From positions 1-49,227 of the forward strand of contig JBCCGG010000045.1 in assembly GCA_039029395.1 (NCBI GenBank): a DNA stretch of 49,227 nucleotides, written 5' to 3'. The translations under genes were made by a program, and so were the position numbers. Source of the stretch: JBCCGG01 sp039029395. GTDB taxonomy: Bacteria > Pseudomonadota > Alphaproteobacteria > Kiloniellales > JAKSDN01. Shown here in pieces: positions 15,786 through 23,510 of this stretch. The first letter of the stretch is position 1, and each line of letters opens with the position of its first letter. The notes below the pieces were generated by a model that was not told the DNA's origin, did no database searches, and saw only the letters and a program-made list of their open reading frames with translations.

Positions 15786-16781
15786 ATGACAGACATGACA
15801 GCCCACCCCCTGGAAACCATTCCAGATGGCGAAGCCGAGATGATCGAGCACGTCGCACAGGTCCAGATCGGCATCATGAAAGACCGCCAGAACCCGAAGA
15901 AACGGGGCCAGCATCCGAAGCATCAGGCGCTTGTGCGCGGCCGCTTCGAGGTGTCCCAAGCGGTGCCGAAGGCCATGCGGGTTGGCGTGTTCGCGCAGCC
16001 CAGATCCTTTGAAGCCGTGGTGCGCATCTCGACGGGTCCGATGCCGAGAGACTGCGACCCAAATCCCCATGCCATGGCCGTAAAGCTCATCGACGTTCCG
16101 GGCTCGCCGTGCGGCACCCAGGATTTCATCATGTTGGATCAGCCGACTTTCTTCATTCGCGACGTGGCCGAATACGTCAAGTTCTTCGATGTGGCCCGGT
16201 CAGACCCTGGTGCGACCGCCTATTTCAAATCCTGTCCATATGAGTTTGGCCTGAATCTCACCTTCAATGTGGTGATCGGGAGCCACCTCGAGCGGCAGTA
16301 CTGGTCCGAGGTTCCAGTGGCCATGGGCGACGGTGCCGCGCGCCTTACGCTCATCCCTCACCCCGACAACGTCTCTGGCCGCGCGCCGGCAACCACGGCG
16401 GACGGTCTTCGCGACGCGCTCGAGGAGCATTTCATCAAGAACCGGAAGCCCGCCCGCTTCGCCGTCGCGGCACAGGCCTTCATCGATCAGTCAACCACTC
16501 CGATCGAAGACGCCACCGCGGTCTGGCCGTCGCCGTTTGAGATCGTCGCGACCTTGACCATCCCGGCGCAAGATTTCATGGCGCCTGGCCAGTACGGCTT
16601 CGGCGAGGCCCTCTCCTACACACCGTGGCATTGCCACCCCGACCATCGGCCGCTGGGCGGTATTCAGCGTTGTCGGAAGCGGGTCTACGAGGAAAGCCAG
16701 AAGCTGCGCCATAGCCTCACGAAAACCGAGAACCGAGAGCCGACCAAGACCGACTGCGACGGCCTCGGCAGGATGTTCTAA
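15786..16781 (+). CDS. catalase-like haem protein
   Basis: A 331-aa small catalase-superfamily protein. It has the short N-terminal segment HPKHQALVRGRFEV, whose first His (H43) aligns with the catalytic His of mini-catalases, the FEAVVRIS strand, the QPTFFIRDVAEYVKF block, and the C-terminal SYTPWHCHPDHRPLGGIQR followed by RVYEES with the probable haem-ligand Tyr. This group includes peroxidatic mini-catalases and catalase-related allene oxide synthases, so the substrate may be an organic or lipid hydroperoxide. AGGAG lies 7 bases before the ATG at 15786. It sits directly after the DyP gene in one transcript. Confidence 0.88.
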   Translation: MTDMTAHPLETIPDGEAEMIEHVAQVQIGIMKDRQNPKKRGQHPKHQALVRGRFEVSQAVPKAMRVGVFAQPRSFEAVVRISTGPMPRDCDPNPHAMAVKLIDVPGSPCGTQDFIMLDQPTFFIRDVAEYVKFFDVARSDPGATAYFKSCPYEFGLNLTFNVVIGSHLERQYWSEVPVAMGDGAARLTLIPHPDNVSGRAPATTADGLRDALEEHFIKNRKPARFAVAAQAFIDQSTTPIEDATAVWPSPFEIVATLTIPAQDFMAPGQYGFGEALSYTPWHCHPDHRPLGGIQRCRKRVYEESQKLRHSLTKTENREPTKTDCDGLGRMF

Positions 16782-16818
16782 GCCCCTTTCGATCGGCACT
16801 AGGGAAGGAATGCACGAC

Positions 16819-17151
16819 ATGTCCGCACAAGAGGGACTCAAGACCAAGCGCCTGGATCTCTTCGACAGCCTCAATAGGCTGACCTATCGGGTGACCGGTG
16901 TTCTCGGCCTGACCACCGGAATTGGCGTCATTGCATGGGGCGTTTGGAGCCTGCTCACCAGCCTCTTGACCTTCGTCTACGAGGAAACCGGCGTCACGGT
17001 CGAGGAAATCTTGGCGAACAACGGATTGAACGAGGGCCTCTTGCTGAGCGCCGTCGTCATCGCGCTCGGCGTCATCATCCTGGAGCTAAAGCGCATCCAG
17101 GACTTGATGCAGCACAAATTCAAAGAGGCGGAGAAGGAGATCCTCAAGTAG
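16819..17151 (+). CDS. small two-helix membrane protein, unknown
   Basis: A 110-aa protein with two hydrophobic segments (VTGVLGLTTGIGVIAWGVW and GLLLSAVVIALGVIILELK) and a charged, probably coiled C-terminus ending KEAEKEILK. No family is recognised. I chose the second ATG (16819) because GGAAGGA is 9 bases upstream of it. The first ATG at 16810 abuts that site. The reading frame after the TAG stop stays open and coding-like for another 24 codons. It lies between the catalase-like gene and the K+ channel gene, so it may be an accessory of the channel. Confidence 0.75.
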   Translation: MSAQEGLKTKRLDLFDSLNRLTYRVTGVLGLTTGIGVIAWGVWSLLTSLLTFVYEETGVTVEEILANNGLNEGLLLSAVVIALGVIILELKRIQDLMQHKFKEAEKEILK

Positions 17152-17226
17152 TCGGCAACCGGCCTCGAGGTCCAGGCGCTGCGCGAGAACGAGCCGTTCA
17201 CGGCGCAGTTTGTCAGTGGCTTCTGA
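17152..17226 (+). other. coding-like in-frame extension after the TAG stop
   Basis: Directly after the TAG at 17149-17151 the same frame reads SATGLEVQALRENEPFTAQF and then VSGF to a TGA at 17224-17226. 21 of 24 codons end in G or C, like the neighbouring genes. This may be a former C-terminus cut off by a nonsense change, or a readthrough extension. Confidence 0.4.
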
Positions 17227-17252
17227 CGGCATCGATTGGTGAAGGAGCAAGC

Positions 17253-17933
17253 ATGATGTCTCACTCGGACGCGAACAGGGCAAGCCCGGCTCTTCAGTCG
17301 TCACTCCTGAGCCGGCACAAGCACTCCGTCCTGCTGTGCGCGTTGGTCGCCTTGCTGCTCCTTTCGCCGACGATCGACGACGAGGGCGCCGAGGGTGTTT
17401 TGTTGTCTTTGCTGTTCACGATCGTGCTGGTGGTCGGGACGATTATCGTCAGCCGTGTCCCGCGGGACCTGCTGTTTGTCCTCACTCTATCTTCCACGTG
17501 GCTTTATCTCACGTGGCTTCATCCGGTCTGGTCGGGCAGCGCGCTGGACGAGATCTCAGGCGCGGTTCTCGCAGCCTGCACACTCTACATGGCGATCATC
17601 TTGCTGGTCAGCGTCGCTAAAGCGGAGAAGGTCGACCATGATGTCATTGGCGGCGCCATCGCTGTCTACCTGCTCATGGGGATCGCTTGGACCGTCATAT
17701 TTGTCTTGATCGAAGGGCTCTATCCCGGGTCGTTTTCTCTCGCGGAGAGCGCTAGAGGCAGCATTTGGGACCAGCTGCTCTACTTCAGCTTCGCCACCCT
17801 CACCACGCTCGGCTATGGAGACGTCGCGCCGCTCACGCCGATCGCCAGGATCTGGGCTGTCCTGGAAGCCGTGTGCGGGACCCTTTTCTTGGCGGTTTTG
17901 ATCTCGCGTCTGGTCGGGCTCTACAAAGCATGA
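17253..17933 (+). CDS. K+ channel-like membrane protein (Ion_trans_2)
   Basis: A 226-aa protein with six predicted transmembrane helices. The last two enclose a pore loop with the potassium selectivity filter TLGYGD at 185-190. No arginine-rich voltage sensor is visible, and the protein ends about 10 residues after the last helix, so it lacks the cytosolic RCK or cyclic-nucleotide domain of most bacterial K+ channels. GAAGGAG precedes the ATG. Its stop overlaps the start of the histidine kinase gene as ATGA, which implies coupled synthesis. Confidence 0.9.
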   Translation: MMSHSDANRASPALQSSLLSRHKHSVLLCALVALLLLSPTIDDEGAEGVLLSLLFTIVLVVGTIIVSRVPRDLLFVLTLSSTWLYLTWLHPVWSGSALDEISGAVLAACTLYMAIILLVSVAKAEKVDHDVIGGAIAVYLLMGIAWTVIFVLIEGLYPGSFSLAESARGSIWDQLLYFSFATLTTLGYGDVAPLTPIARIWAVLEAVCGTLFLAVLISRLVGLYKA

Positions 17934-20377
17934 CACAGGCGGAGACCAGACTGAGCGACGCGCTCCAAGAAAACCAGGAGTTACGGGCGGCCTTGAGCGC
18001 CTGCAAGGCAAGAGAGCAGCGCCTGCTCGAGGTGATCGACCACATGCCGGCCTCGGTCTTCGTCAGGGACGCCGATGGCCGCTTTGTTCTGATCAACCGC
18101 ACCTACGAGCAGCGCTACGGCGTTCGGCGCAAGGACGTGCTTGGCAAAACCGTGCACGAGGTCTTTCCAGCGGATCGCGCCGAAGACTTCGCCACGCACG
18201 ATCGCCGGGTTCTGGCCCGTGGCGCGCCGGTCGAGGAAGAGGTCACGCTGACTCAGGGGGCAGAGACAGAGGTTCACGCCTCTCTGAAGTTCCCGCTGTT
18301 CGACTCGCCCAACCGGGTCGCGAACATCGGCGGTATTGAGTACGACGTCACGGCCCGAGTCCGGGCCCAAGCCGATGCCGCACGAATCCTATCGGCAATC
18401 GAAGCCTGTTCCGACGGACTGGCGTTTTGGGATGCCGGCAACCGCTTCATCATGGGCAACCAACGCTACCATTCGACCATACGGCCTGGCCTTCCGCCCT
18501 TGCAGCCCGGCACGTCCTTCGAGGACCTCTTGCGCGACTGCTTGGAGCGCGGCGTCTTCACTTTGCCCGAAGGCTGCACGATCGACGATTGGATCGCCGA
18601 GCGTCTGCGGCGCCGCAGCCAGTTCGGGGATCCCTTCGAGCAGCGGCTGAGCGGACGATGGTACCAGGTCGCCGACCGGCGGTCGCCCGACGGCGGAACC
18701 CTTGTTTTGATGACTGACATCACCGAGCTGAAGCGCCGCGAAGCCGCGCTCAGTGCCAGCGAGGAGAAGTTCCGCCGCTTGGTCGAAGGCCTGCACGAGC
18801 AAGTTTTCTTCACCTCCGTGAGCCTTGCCGGGACCTTCGAGTACGTCAGCCCCTCCGTCACCAATGTCCTGGGCTACGAGGTAGAGGAGGTGCAAGGGCT
18901 CTGGCACAAGTTCGCCGCCGATGAGGCGACGATTCAAAAGGTGGCGGAGATCGAGAAGGAGACTCTCAAGGGCAAGACGCCCAAGCCCTACGAAGTAAGG
19001 GTCCAGCACAAAGACGGCTCGACGCGCGTTTTGGAGATCGTCGAGACGCCGGCATTCGACGAGGCCGGCAATGTGGTGACGTTCGAAGGTATCTATCGGG
19101 ACATCACGGAGCGCAAGAAAGCGGAGGAGGTGCTGCGAGATAACGAAGCCCGGCTCAACGCCATTCTGGAATCGAGCCCGATCGGCGTTACCGTGGTCCG
19201 CGGCGATGGCCGTTTCCTCTTCGTCAACACGCGGATGACCGACCTGGTCGGCATGACAAGAGAGCAGCTCCTCGCCACGCCTGCGCGAGAGATCTACATC
19301 GACCCTAAGCAGCGTGATGGAATCAGCCAGGAGCTGCGGCGCGTCGGCTATCTGCGTGATCGCGAGGTTCAGCTGCGCCGAACCGACGGTTCGACCATCG
19401 TATGCCTGCTATCCTTCGTGCCGGCGGACTATTTTGGCGAAGCCACGTTCTTCGGCTGGGTTCACGACATCACCGACCGCAAGGCGGCCGAAGCGGCGCT
19501 CCGCGCAGCCAAGGATCAGGCAGAGCAAGCTCTGGCCGACCTGAAAAAGGCGCAGCAAAGCCTTGTCCAAGCCGAAAAGATGGCTTCGCTCGGCCAACTG
19601 ACCGCCGGCATCGCGCACGAGATCAAGAACCCTCTGAACTTCGTCAACAATTTCTCCGAGACTTCCGTTGAGCTGCTCGACGAGTTGAAGGAGACGATTG
19701 AAGGCACCGAGGCGGTGTTCACGCCATCACTCCGTGCCGAGATCGATGAGCTGATCGAGCTGCTCACGACGGATCTGGGCAAGATAAACCAACATGGAAA
19801 GCGCGCCGACGGGATCGTCAAATCCATGTTGCTGCACGCGCGCGGAGACCTGAGCGAACGCATGGAGGTCGACTTGAACAGCTTGGTGGAGGAGGCCTTG
19901 AACCTGGCCTACCACGGCGAACGCGCTCGGGATAAGAGGTTCCAGGTCGCATTCGACACCGCCTACGACGAAGGAGCCGGCAGCCTCGAGGTGGTGCCCC
20001 AGGAGGTCACACGGGTTCTTTGCAATCTCTTCGCCAATGCCTTTTACGCGGTCACGATGCGAGGGCTCGATAACGACTCACGCGACTACGCGCCGACGAT
20101 TGGTGTCACGACCCGTAGCACCGATGACCGTGTGGAGATTGCGATACGCGACAACGGGATCGGCATGCCCAAATCTGTTGTCGAAAAGCTGTTCACGCCC
20201 TTCTTCACCACCAAGCCGACAGGTGAAGGTACGGGACTGGGCCTTTCGATGAGCTACGACATCGTCGTTCAGCAGCACAGCGGCACGATCACGGTCGAGA
20301 GCGAACTCGGCAACTACACGGAGTTCGTGATCCAGCTGCCGCGGCAAGCGAATCCGCCGGCCGGGCAGGGGACGTGA
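17930..20377 (+). CDS. multi-PAS sensor histidine kinase
   Basis: An 815-aa cytoplasmic kinase with no transmembrane helix. A short coiled N-terminus is followed by four PAS-like domains (about 28-135, 140-255, 268-395, 400-525), a linker coil, a dimerisation domain with H563 in IAHEIKNPLNFVNNFSE, and a HATPase domain with NLFANAFYAV, RDNGIGMP and GEGTGLGLSMSYDIV. All catalytic boxes are intact. Signals are probably internal redox state, small ligands or haem/flavin bound by PAS, but no cofactor residue is certain. The start is the ATG overlapping the channel stop. Two receiver genes follow at once. Confidence 0.95.
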   Translation: MTQAETRLSDALQENQELRAALSACKAREQRLLEVIDHMPASVFVRDADGRFVLINRTYEQRYGVRRKDVLGKTVHEVFPADRAEDFATHDRRVLARGAPVEEEVTLTQGAETEVHASLKFPLFDSPNRVANIGGIEYDVTARVRAQADAARILSAIEACSDGLAFWDAGNRFIMGNQRYHSTIRPGLPPLQPGTSFEDLLRDCLERGVFTLPEGCTIDDWIAERLRRRSQFGDPFEQRLSGRWYQVADRRSPDGGTLVLMTDITELKRREAALSASEEKFRRLVEGLHEQVFFTSVSLAGTFEYVSPSVTNVLGYEVEEVQGLWHKFAADEATIQKVAEIEKETLKGKTPKPYEVRVQHKDGSTRVLEIVETPAFDEAGNVVTFEGIYRDITERKKAEEVLRDNEARLNAILESSPIGVTVVRGDGRFLFVNTRMTDLVGMTREQLLATPAREIYIDPKQRDGISQELRRVGYLRDREVQLRRTDGSTIVCLLSFVPADYFGEATFFGWVHDITDRKAAEAALRAAKDQAEQALADLKKAQQSLVQAEKMASLGQLTAGIAHEIKNPLNFVNNFSETSVELLDELKETIEGTEAVFTPSLRAEIDELIELLTTDLGKINQHGKRADGIVKSMLLHARGDLSERMEVDLNSLVEEALNLAYHGERARDKRFQVAFDTAYDEGAGSLEVVPQEVTRVLCNLFANAFYAVTMRGLDNDSRDYAPTIGVTTRSTDDRVEIAIRDNGIGMPKSVVEKLFTPFFTTKPTGEGTGLGLSMSYDIVVQQHSGTITVESELGNYTEFVIQLPRQANPPAGQGT

Positions 20378-20387
20378 AGGAGGGGGC

Positions 20388-20780
20388 ATGACGGTATCCA
20401 TTCTGGTCGTCGACGACGAACCCGATGTGATCGACCTGTTCCGCCGGCGATTTCGGCGCGAGCTCCGCCGTGGCGACTACTCGCTGCACTTTGCGCCGTC
20501 GGGCGAGGCAGCCCTGGACGCGCTCGACGCCGGAGTCGAGCCGGAGGTCATGCTGATTCTTTCGGATATCAACATGCCGGGCATGAGCGGGATTGAGCTC
20601 CTGCGGAAAGCGAAGGCCCGTTGGCCCGACATGCTGCTTGCCATGATCACCGCCTACGGCGACCCGGAGAGCCGGCGACTCGCACTGGAGGCCGGCGCGA
20701 CGGAGTTCCTGATCAAGCCGCTCGATTTCGACGATCTGAAGTCGAAGATCGCAAGGATGCTCACGGAGCGGAGGATTTAG
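20388..20780 (+). CDS. stand-alone response regulator receiver
   Basis: A 130-aa single receiver domain. The acidic pocket is in ILVVDDEPDV, the phospho-acceptor is D60 in ILSDINMPGMSG, and the Lys is in FLIKPLDF. No output domain is present, so it works by protein contact or as a phosphate sink. It shares RRFRRELR and SDINMP with the next gene's receiver, so the two look like duplicates. It follows the kinase by 10 bases with AGGAGGGGG upstream. Confidence 0.95.
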   Translation: MTVSILVVDDEPDVIDLFRRRFRRELRRGDYSLHFAPSGEAALDALDAGVEPEVMLILSDINMPGMSGIELLRKAKARWPDMLLAMITAYGDPESRRLALEAGATEFLIKPLDFDDLKSKIARMLTERRI

Positions 20781-20783
20781 GCC

Positions 20784-21911
20784 ATGGCCGCGAAGATCTT
20801 GGTTGTCGACGATGAGCCGGATCTGCAGGCACTGATTCAGCGCAGGTTCCGTCGCGAGATACGGAACGGCGAGTTCGCCTTCGCCTTCGCAAATGACGGG
20901 CTTGAGGCGCTCGAGCTGGTTCGAGAGGATCCGCACATCGACCTGGTGCTCAGCGATATCAACATGCCGCGCATGGATGGCTTGACCTTGCTGGAGCGTT
21001 TGATGGAATTCGAGGAGCGATTGAAGACCATCGTCGTCTCGGCCTATGGCGATATGGATAATCTCCGCACCGCGATGAACCGAGGCGCTTTCGATTTCGT
21101 GACCAAGCCTATCGATTTCGGCGATCTTTTGATCACGATCAAGAAGAGCTTGGGACAGCTGGCTCTGCTAAAGAACGCCATTCGCCAGCGCGCCGAGGCG
21201 GATCGGGCGCGTGCCAACCTGGCGCGTTATTTTCCGCCCAAGCTGGCGGCAACCCTGGCGCAGCGCGACCAGCCCTTCGGGTCGCCCAGGGAACAGTCCG
21301 TGGCCGTGCTGTTTGCCGATATCCGCGGCTTCACGACCCTGTCGGAGAGTCTCCCGCCGAACACGGTGATGGAAATGCTGCGCGACTTCCACGGGCGCGT
21401 CGAGGCGGCCATCTTCGACAACGGCGGCATTTTGCAGAACTACATCGGAGATGCGGTACTGGCGACCTTTGGCGTACCGGACACGGGACCGACCGATGCG
21501 AGCAACGCGCTGGTGGCCGCTCGAACCATGCTGGACGACCTGAATCACTGGAACCAGGAGCGCACGGCCCGCAACGAGCCGCCGATTGGGATCGGCATCG
21601 GACTTCACTATGGTCCGGTGGTGCTCGGCGATGTGGGAAGCGAGCGGTCGATGGCGTTCACGATCATCGGCGATACGGTCAACACGGCAAGCCGCTTGCA
21701 GGGTCTCACCCGCAATCTCGATTCCGACCTGGTGGTAAGCGAAACCCTCATCGACCATGCCCGGCGGGAGTATGACGGGAATGAAGATCGGTTGCTTCAA
21801 GAACTAGCCGCTGCCGGTGCGCAGGAGCTTCGCGGGCGCAGTGGTCGCCTGTCGGTGTTCGTCCTTGATCGCGCCGACACGAACGTCAGAAGTTGCAGCG
21901 GGCACGGCTGA
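20784..21911 (+). CDS. receiver-class III adenylate/guanylate cyclase
   Basis: A 375-aa protein. The receiver domain (1-120) has phospho-acceptor D58 in LSDINMPRMDG. A helical linker joins it to a class III nucleotide cyclase domain (about 170-365). Metal ligands D179 (FADIRGFT) and D223 (NYIGDAVLATFG) are present, and NTASRLQ carries the transition-state Asn and Arg. At the position that usually holds the substrate-selecting Lys before the second metal site there is N219, so substrate choice is uncertain. It starts 3 bases after the previous stop. Phosphorylation by the upstream kinase probably controls cAMP or cGMP synthesis. Confidence 0.93.
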   Translation: MAAKILVVDDEPDLQALIQRRFRREIRNGEFAFAFANDGLEALELVREDPHIDLVLSDINMPRMDGLTLLERLMEFEERLKTIVVSAYGDMDNLRTAMNRGAFDFVTKPIDFGDLLITIKKSLGQLALLKNAIRQRAEADRARANLARYFPPKLAATLAQRDQPFGSPREQSVAVLFADIRGFTTLSESLPPNTVMEMLRDFHGRVEAAIFDNGGILQNYIGDAVLATFGVPDTGPTDASNALVAARTMLDDLNHWNQERTARNEPPIGIGIGLHYGPVVLGDVGSERSMAFTIIGDTVNTASRLQGLTRNLDSDLVVSETLIDHARREYDGNEDRLLQELAAAGAQELRGRSGRLSVFVLDRADTNVRSCSGHG

Positions 21912-21990
21912 TGATAGGGCCGCAGTCCGTGAAATGACCCAGCACGGGTTTCAGGACATAAAACACCCACGATCGTCTGGGTCCGGTCGA

Positions 21991-22647
21991 TCAGAAGCGC
22001 AGGAACGGGTTGAGCAATCGGGCGAAGGGGCCGGTCAAGCGCAAGGGGCCGTCCGTCACCGCGAGGCAGATGCACTCTTCACCAGGGTCCGCCACCGGCT
22101 GATGGACGACCGAGGCGTCGGCTTCGGCAAAATCGCCCCGCAGATAGTGACCCTTCTCATCGCTGAAACCGCCCGCCAGTACCAAAGTCAGCTCCGAACC
22201 CCCGTGCGTGTGGCTCGGCATGGCGGTGCCCGGCTTTATGCGCATGAGGCGGGTGCGGACGTCGGTCACGCCCGGCAGCAGGTCGACCTGCGAAACACCC
22301 TGGAACGAGTTCCAGTCGAGCTGCTCTAGAGGACCGGCGAGATAGTCCCGCAAGGGGCTCGGAATCATGGGATCGACGTCGAGCGAGCGGGGCGCTGGCC
22401 GGACCGGCTCCTCCGGCCGGGCTTCGTCGAGCAACGCTAGAATGCTGTCGTGGTCGGCCTGATCAAGGGACTCACCGGGCAACTCCTTGAGCAACGAACC
22501 GCCCAGCTCCTCGAGCAAGGCCACCTCGTTGCGGCAGCGCGGACAGAGGGCAAGGTGGGTCGCGACGACCAGATCGAGCGGTTCACTCTGCGAACCGGCG
22601 GCATAAGCGATCAGGAGTTCGTCGCTGGGATGGTGGTTGGGCATCAT
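21991..22647 (-). CDS. chrR: ChrR-family zinc anti-sigma factor
   Basis: A 218-aa cytoplasmic anti-sigma factor. The N-terminal zinc site is H6, H31, C35 and C38 (HLALCPRC), the same numbering I recall for Rhodobacter sphaeroides ChrR. The C-terminal cupin has H146, H148, E152 (SHTHGGSE) and H182, the second metal site needed for release of the sigma factor under singlet oxygen. Its ATG overlaps the rpoE stop as ATGA, the usual sigma/anti-sigma coupling. It should hold RpoE inactive until singlet oxygen or organic peroxide stress. Confidence 0.95.
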   Translation of the reverse strand: MMPNHHPSDELLIAYAAGSQSEPLDLVVATHLALCPRCRNEVALLEELGGSLLKELPGESLDQADHDSILALLDEARPEEPVRPAPRSLDVDPMIPSPLRDYLAGPLEQLDWNSFQGVSQVDLLPGVTDVRTRLMRIKPGTAMPSHTHGGSELTLVLAGGFSDEKGHYLRGDFAEADASVVHQPVADPGEECICLAVTDGPLRLTGPFARLLNPFLRF

Positions 22648-23240
22648 TCCAAGCTCTCCAGCGCGGCCCGCAGTTTCGCCATAGCAAGGCGCAGGCGGGA
22701 TTTCACGGTGCCGAGGGGCAAGCTCAACTCCTTAGCGATAACATTGTGGGACATCTCCTGAAAGTAGGCCATCTTGAGGAGCTTCTCCTGCTCCGGCGGT
22801 AGTTTCGCCACGGCAACGTGCAGGCGCGCGCTGCGTTGGGCGAAGTCCACCATTTGATCGGCCTGCTGCTCGGGCTCGCGCACCAAGGCGGGGTCGTCCG
22901 GATCGATTTGCGGGCGCCGCGCGCGCCGCAAACCGTCGATCCGGCGGTTGCGGGCAATGGTGAAGATCCAGGCATTCACCCCAGCTTTCTTGGGGTCGTA
23001 CTGCCCAGCCCGGCGCCAAACCGTCAGCATTACGTCTTGCGCCAGGTCCTCGGCCGTTGCCCGGTCGGCGCCTTGGCTCATCAAGTAGGCCTTGATTCGC
23101 GGCCCATAGATACGGAACAGCTCCACGAAGGCTTCGCGGTCCCGACGCTCCGCCACGGCGGACATTAGATCTTCCGGGGAATCCGGCGCTTTCGGCTCTT
23201 GTGCTGTGATATCAGCCTCCATGACGTCATTTACGGACAT
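22644..23240 (-). CDS. rpoE: ECF sigma factor RpoE (ECF11, ChrR partner)
   Basis: A 198-aa sigma factor when started at MSVNDV. Region 2 carries AYLMSQGADRATAEDLAQDV and YDPKKAGVNAWIFTIARNR, region 4 EKLLKMAYFQEMSHNVIAKE followed by LPLGTVKSRLRLAMAKL. It pairs with the downstream chrR. Choice of start is uncertain: MSVNDV (23240) and MEADIT (23222) both give about the length of Rhodobacter RpoE, and neither has a clear ribosome site. An upstream in-frame start to 23429 would add an unlikely 63 residues. I found no copy of the shared RpoE promoter motif in front of it. Confidence 0.92.
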   Translation of the reverse strand: MSVNDVMEADITAQEPKAPDSPEDLMSAVAERRDREAFVELFRIYGPRIKAYLMSQGADRATAEDLAQDVMLTVWRRAGQYDPKKAGVNAWIFTIARNRRIDGLRRARRPQIDPDDPALVREPEQQADQMVDFAQRSARLHVAVAKLPPEQEKLLKMAYFQEMSHNVIAKELSLPLGTVKSRLRLAMAKLRAALESLE

Positions 23241-23412
23241 CAGTGGCGCAATCACAAGAGCTAGCTTCGCCAAGTGGAAGCTGGCCGCACTCTGAGCTGC
23301 CGATACATTGGCCACGAATATTGGTCTCCCGAGGTCTTTAGCGAGAGTACGCGGACGCACGGCCATCGGTTCACAGTCGAGGCAAGAATTTTTTTGCCGC
23401 CGACCGGCTGTG

Positions 23413-23442
23413 TGATCCACTTCCTGCATGTGGGCGTATTGG
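23413..23442 (+). promoter_or_regulatory. RpoE-type promoter of the amine oxidase/CFA operon
   Basis: TGATCC at 23413-23418, an 18-base spacer and TATTGG at 23437-23442. TGATCC is the -35 hexamer I recall for R. sphaeroides RpoE. The same GATCC-N18-TATTG arrangement precedes the convergent operon at 30811-30782. Transcription would begin near 23449, leaving a leader of about 60 bases before the GTG at 23511. Confidence 0.7.
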
Positions 23443-23510
23443 CCTCGAACCTAGTAAGGTCTGGTCCTGATGCTTAACGCCCGGCGTGACGACTTAAATG
23501 TGGGGGAAAT

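Noticed and set aside
14406..16070. 554-codon minus-strand frame across the DyP and catalase-like genes
   Set aside because: It spans two real genes and their gap, and its translation shows no recognisable domain.
17765..17929. Extended N-terminus for the histidine kinase
   Set aside because: It would overlap the K+ channel's pore-coding region. The ATGA overlap at 17930 is the natural start.
23385..23407. T run next to GCCGCCGACCGGC as a terminator
   Set aside because: The T run precedes the GC-rich part on the plus strand and becomes an A run on the minus strand, so neither orientation fits.
23241..23429. 63-residue N-terminal extension of RpoE
   Set aside because: Family members are about 180-195 aa and the extension has no sigma-factor similarity.
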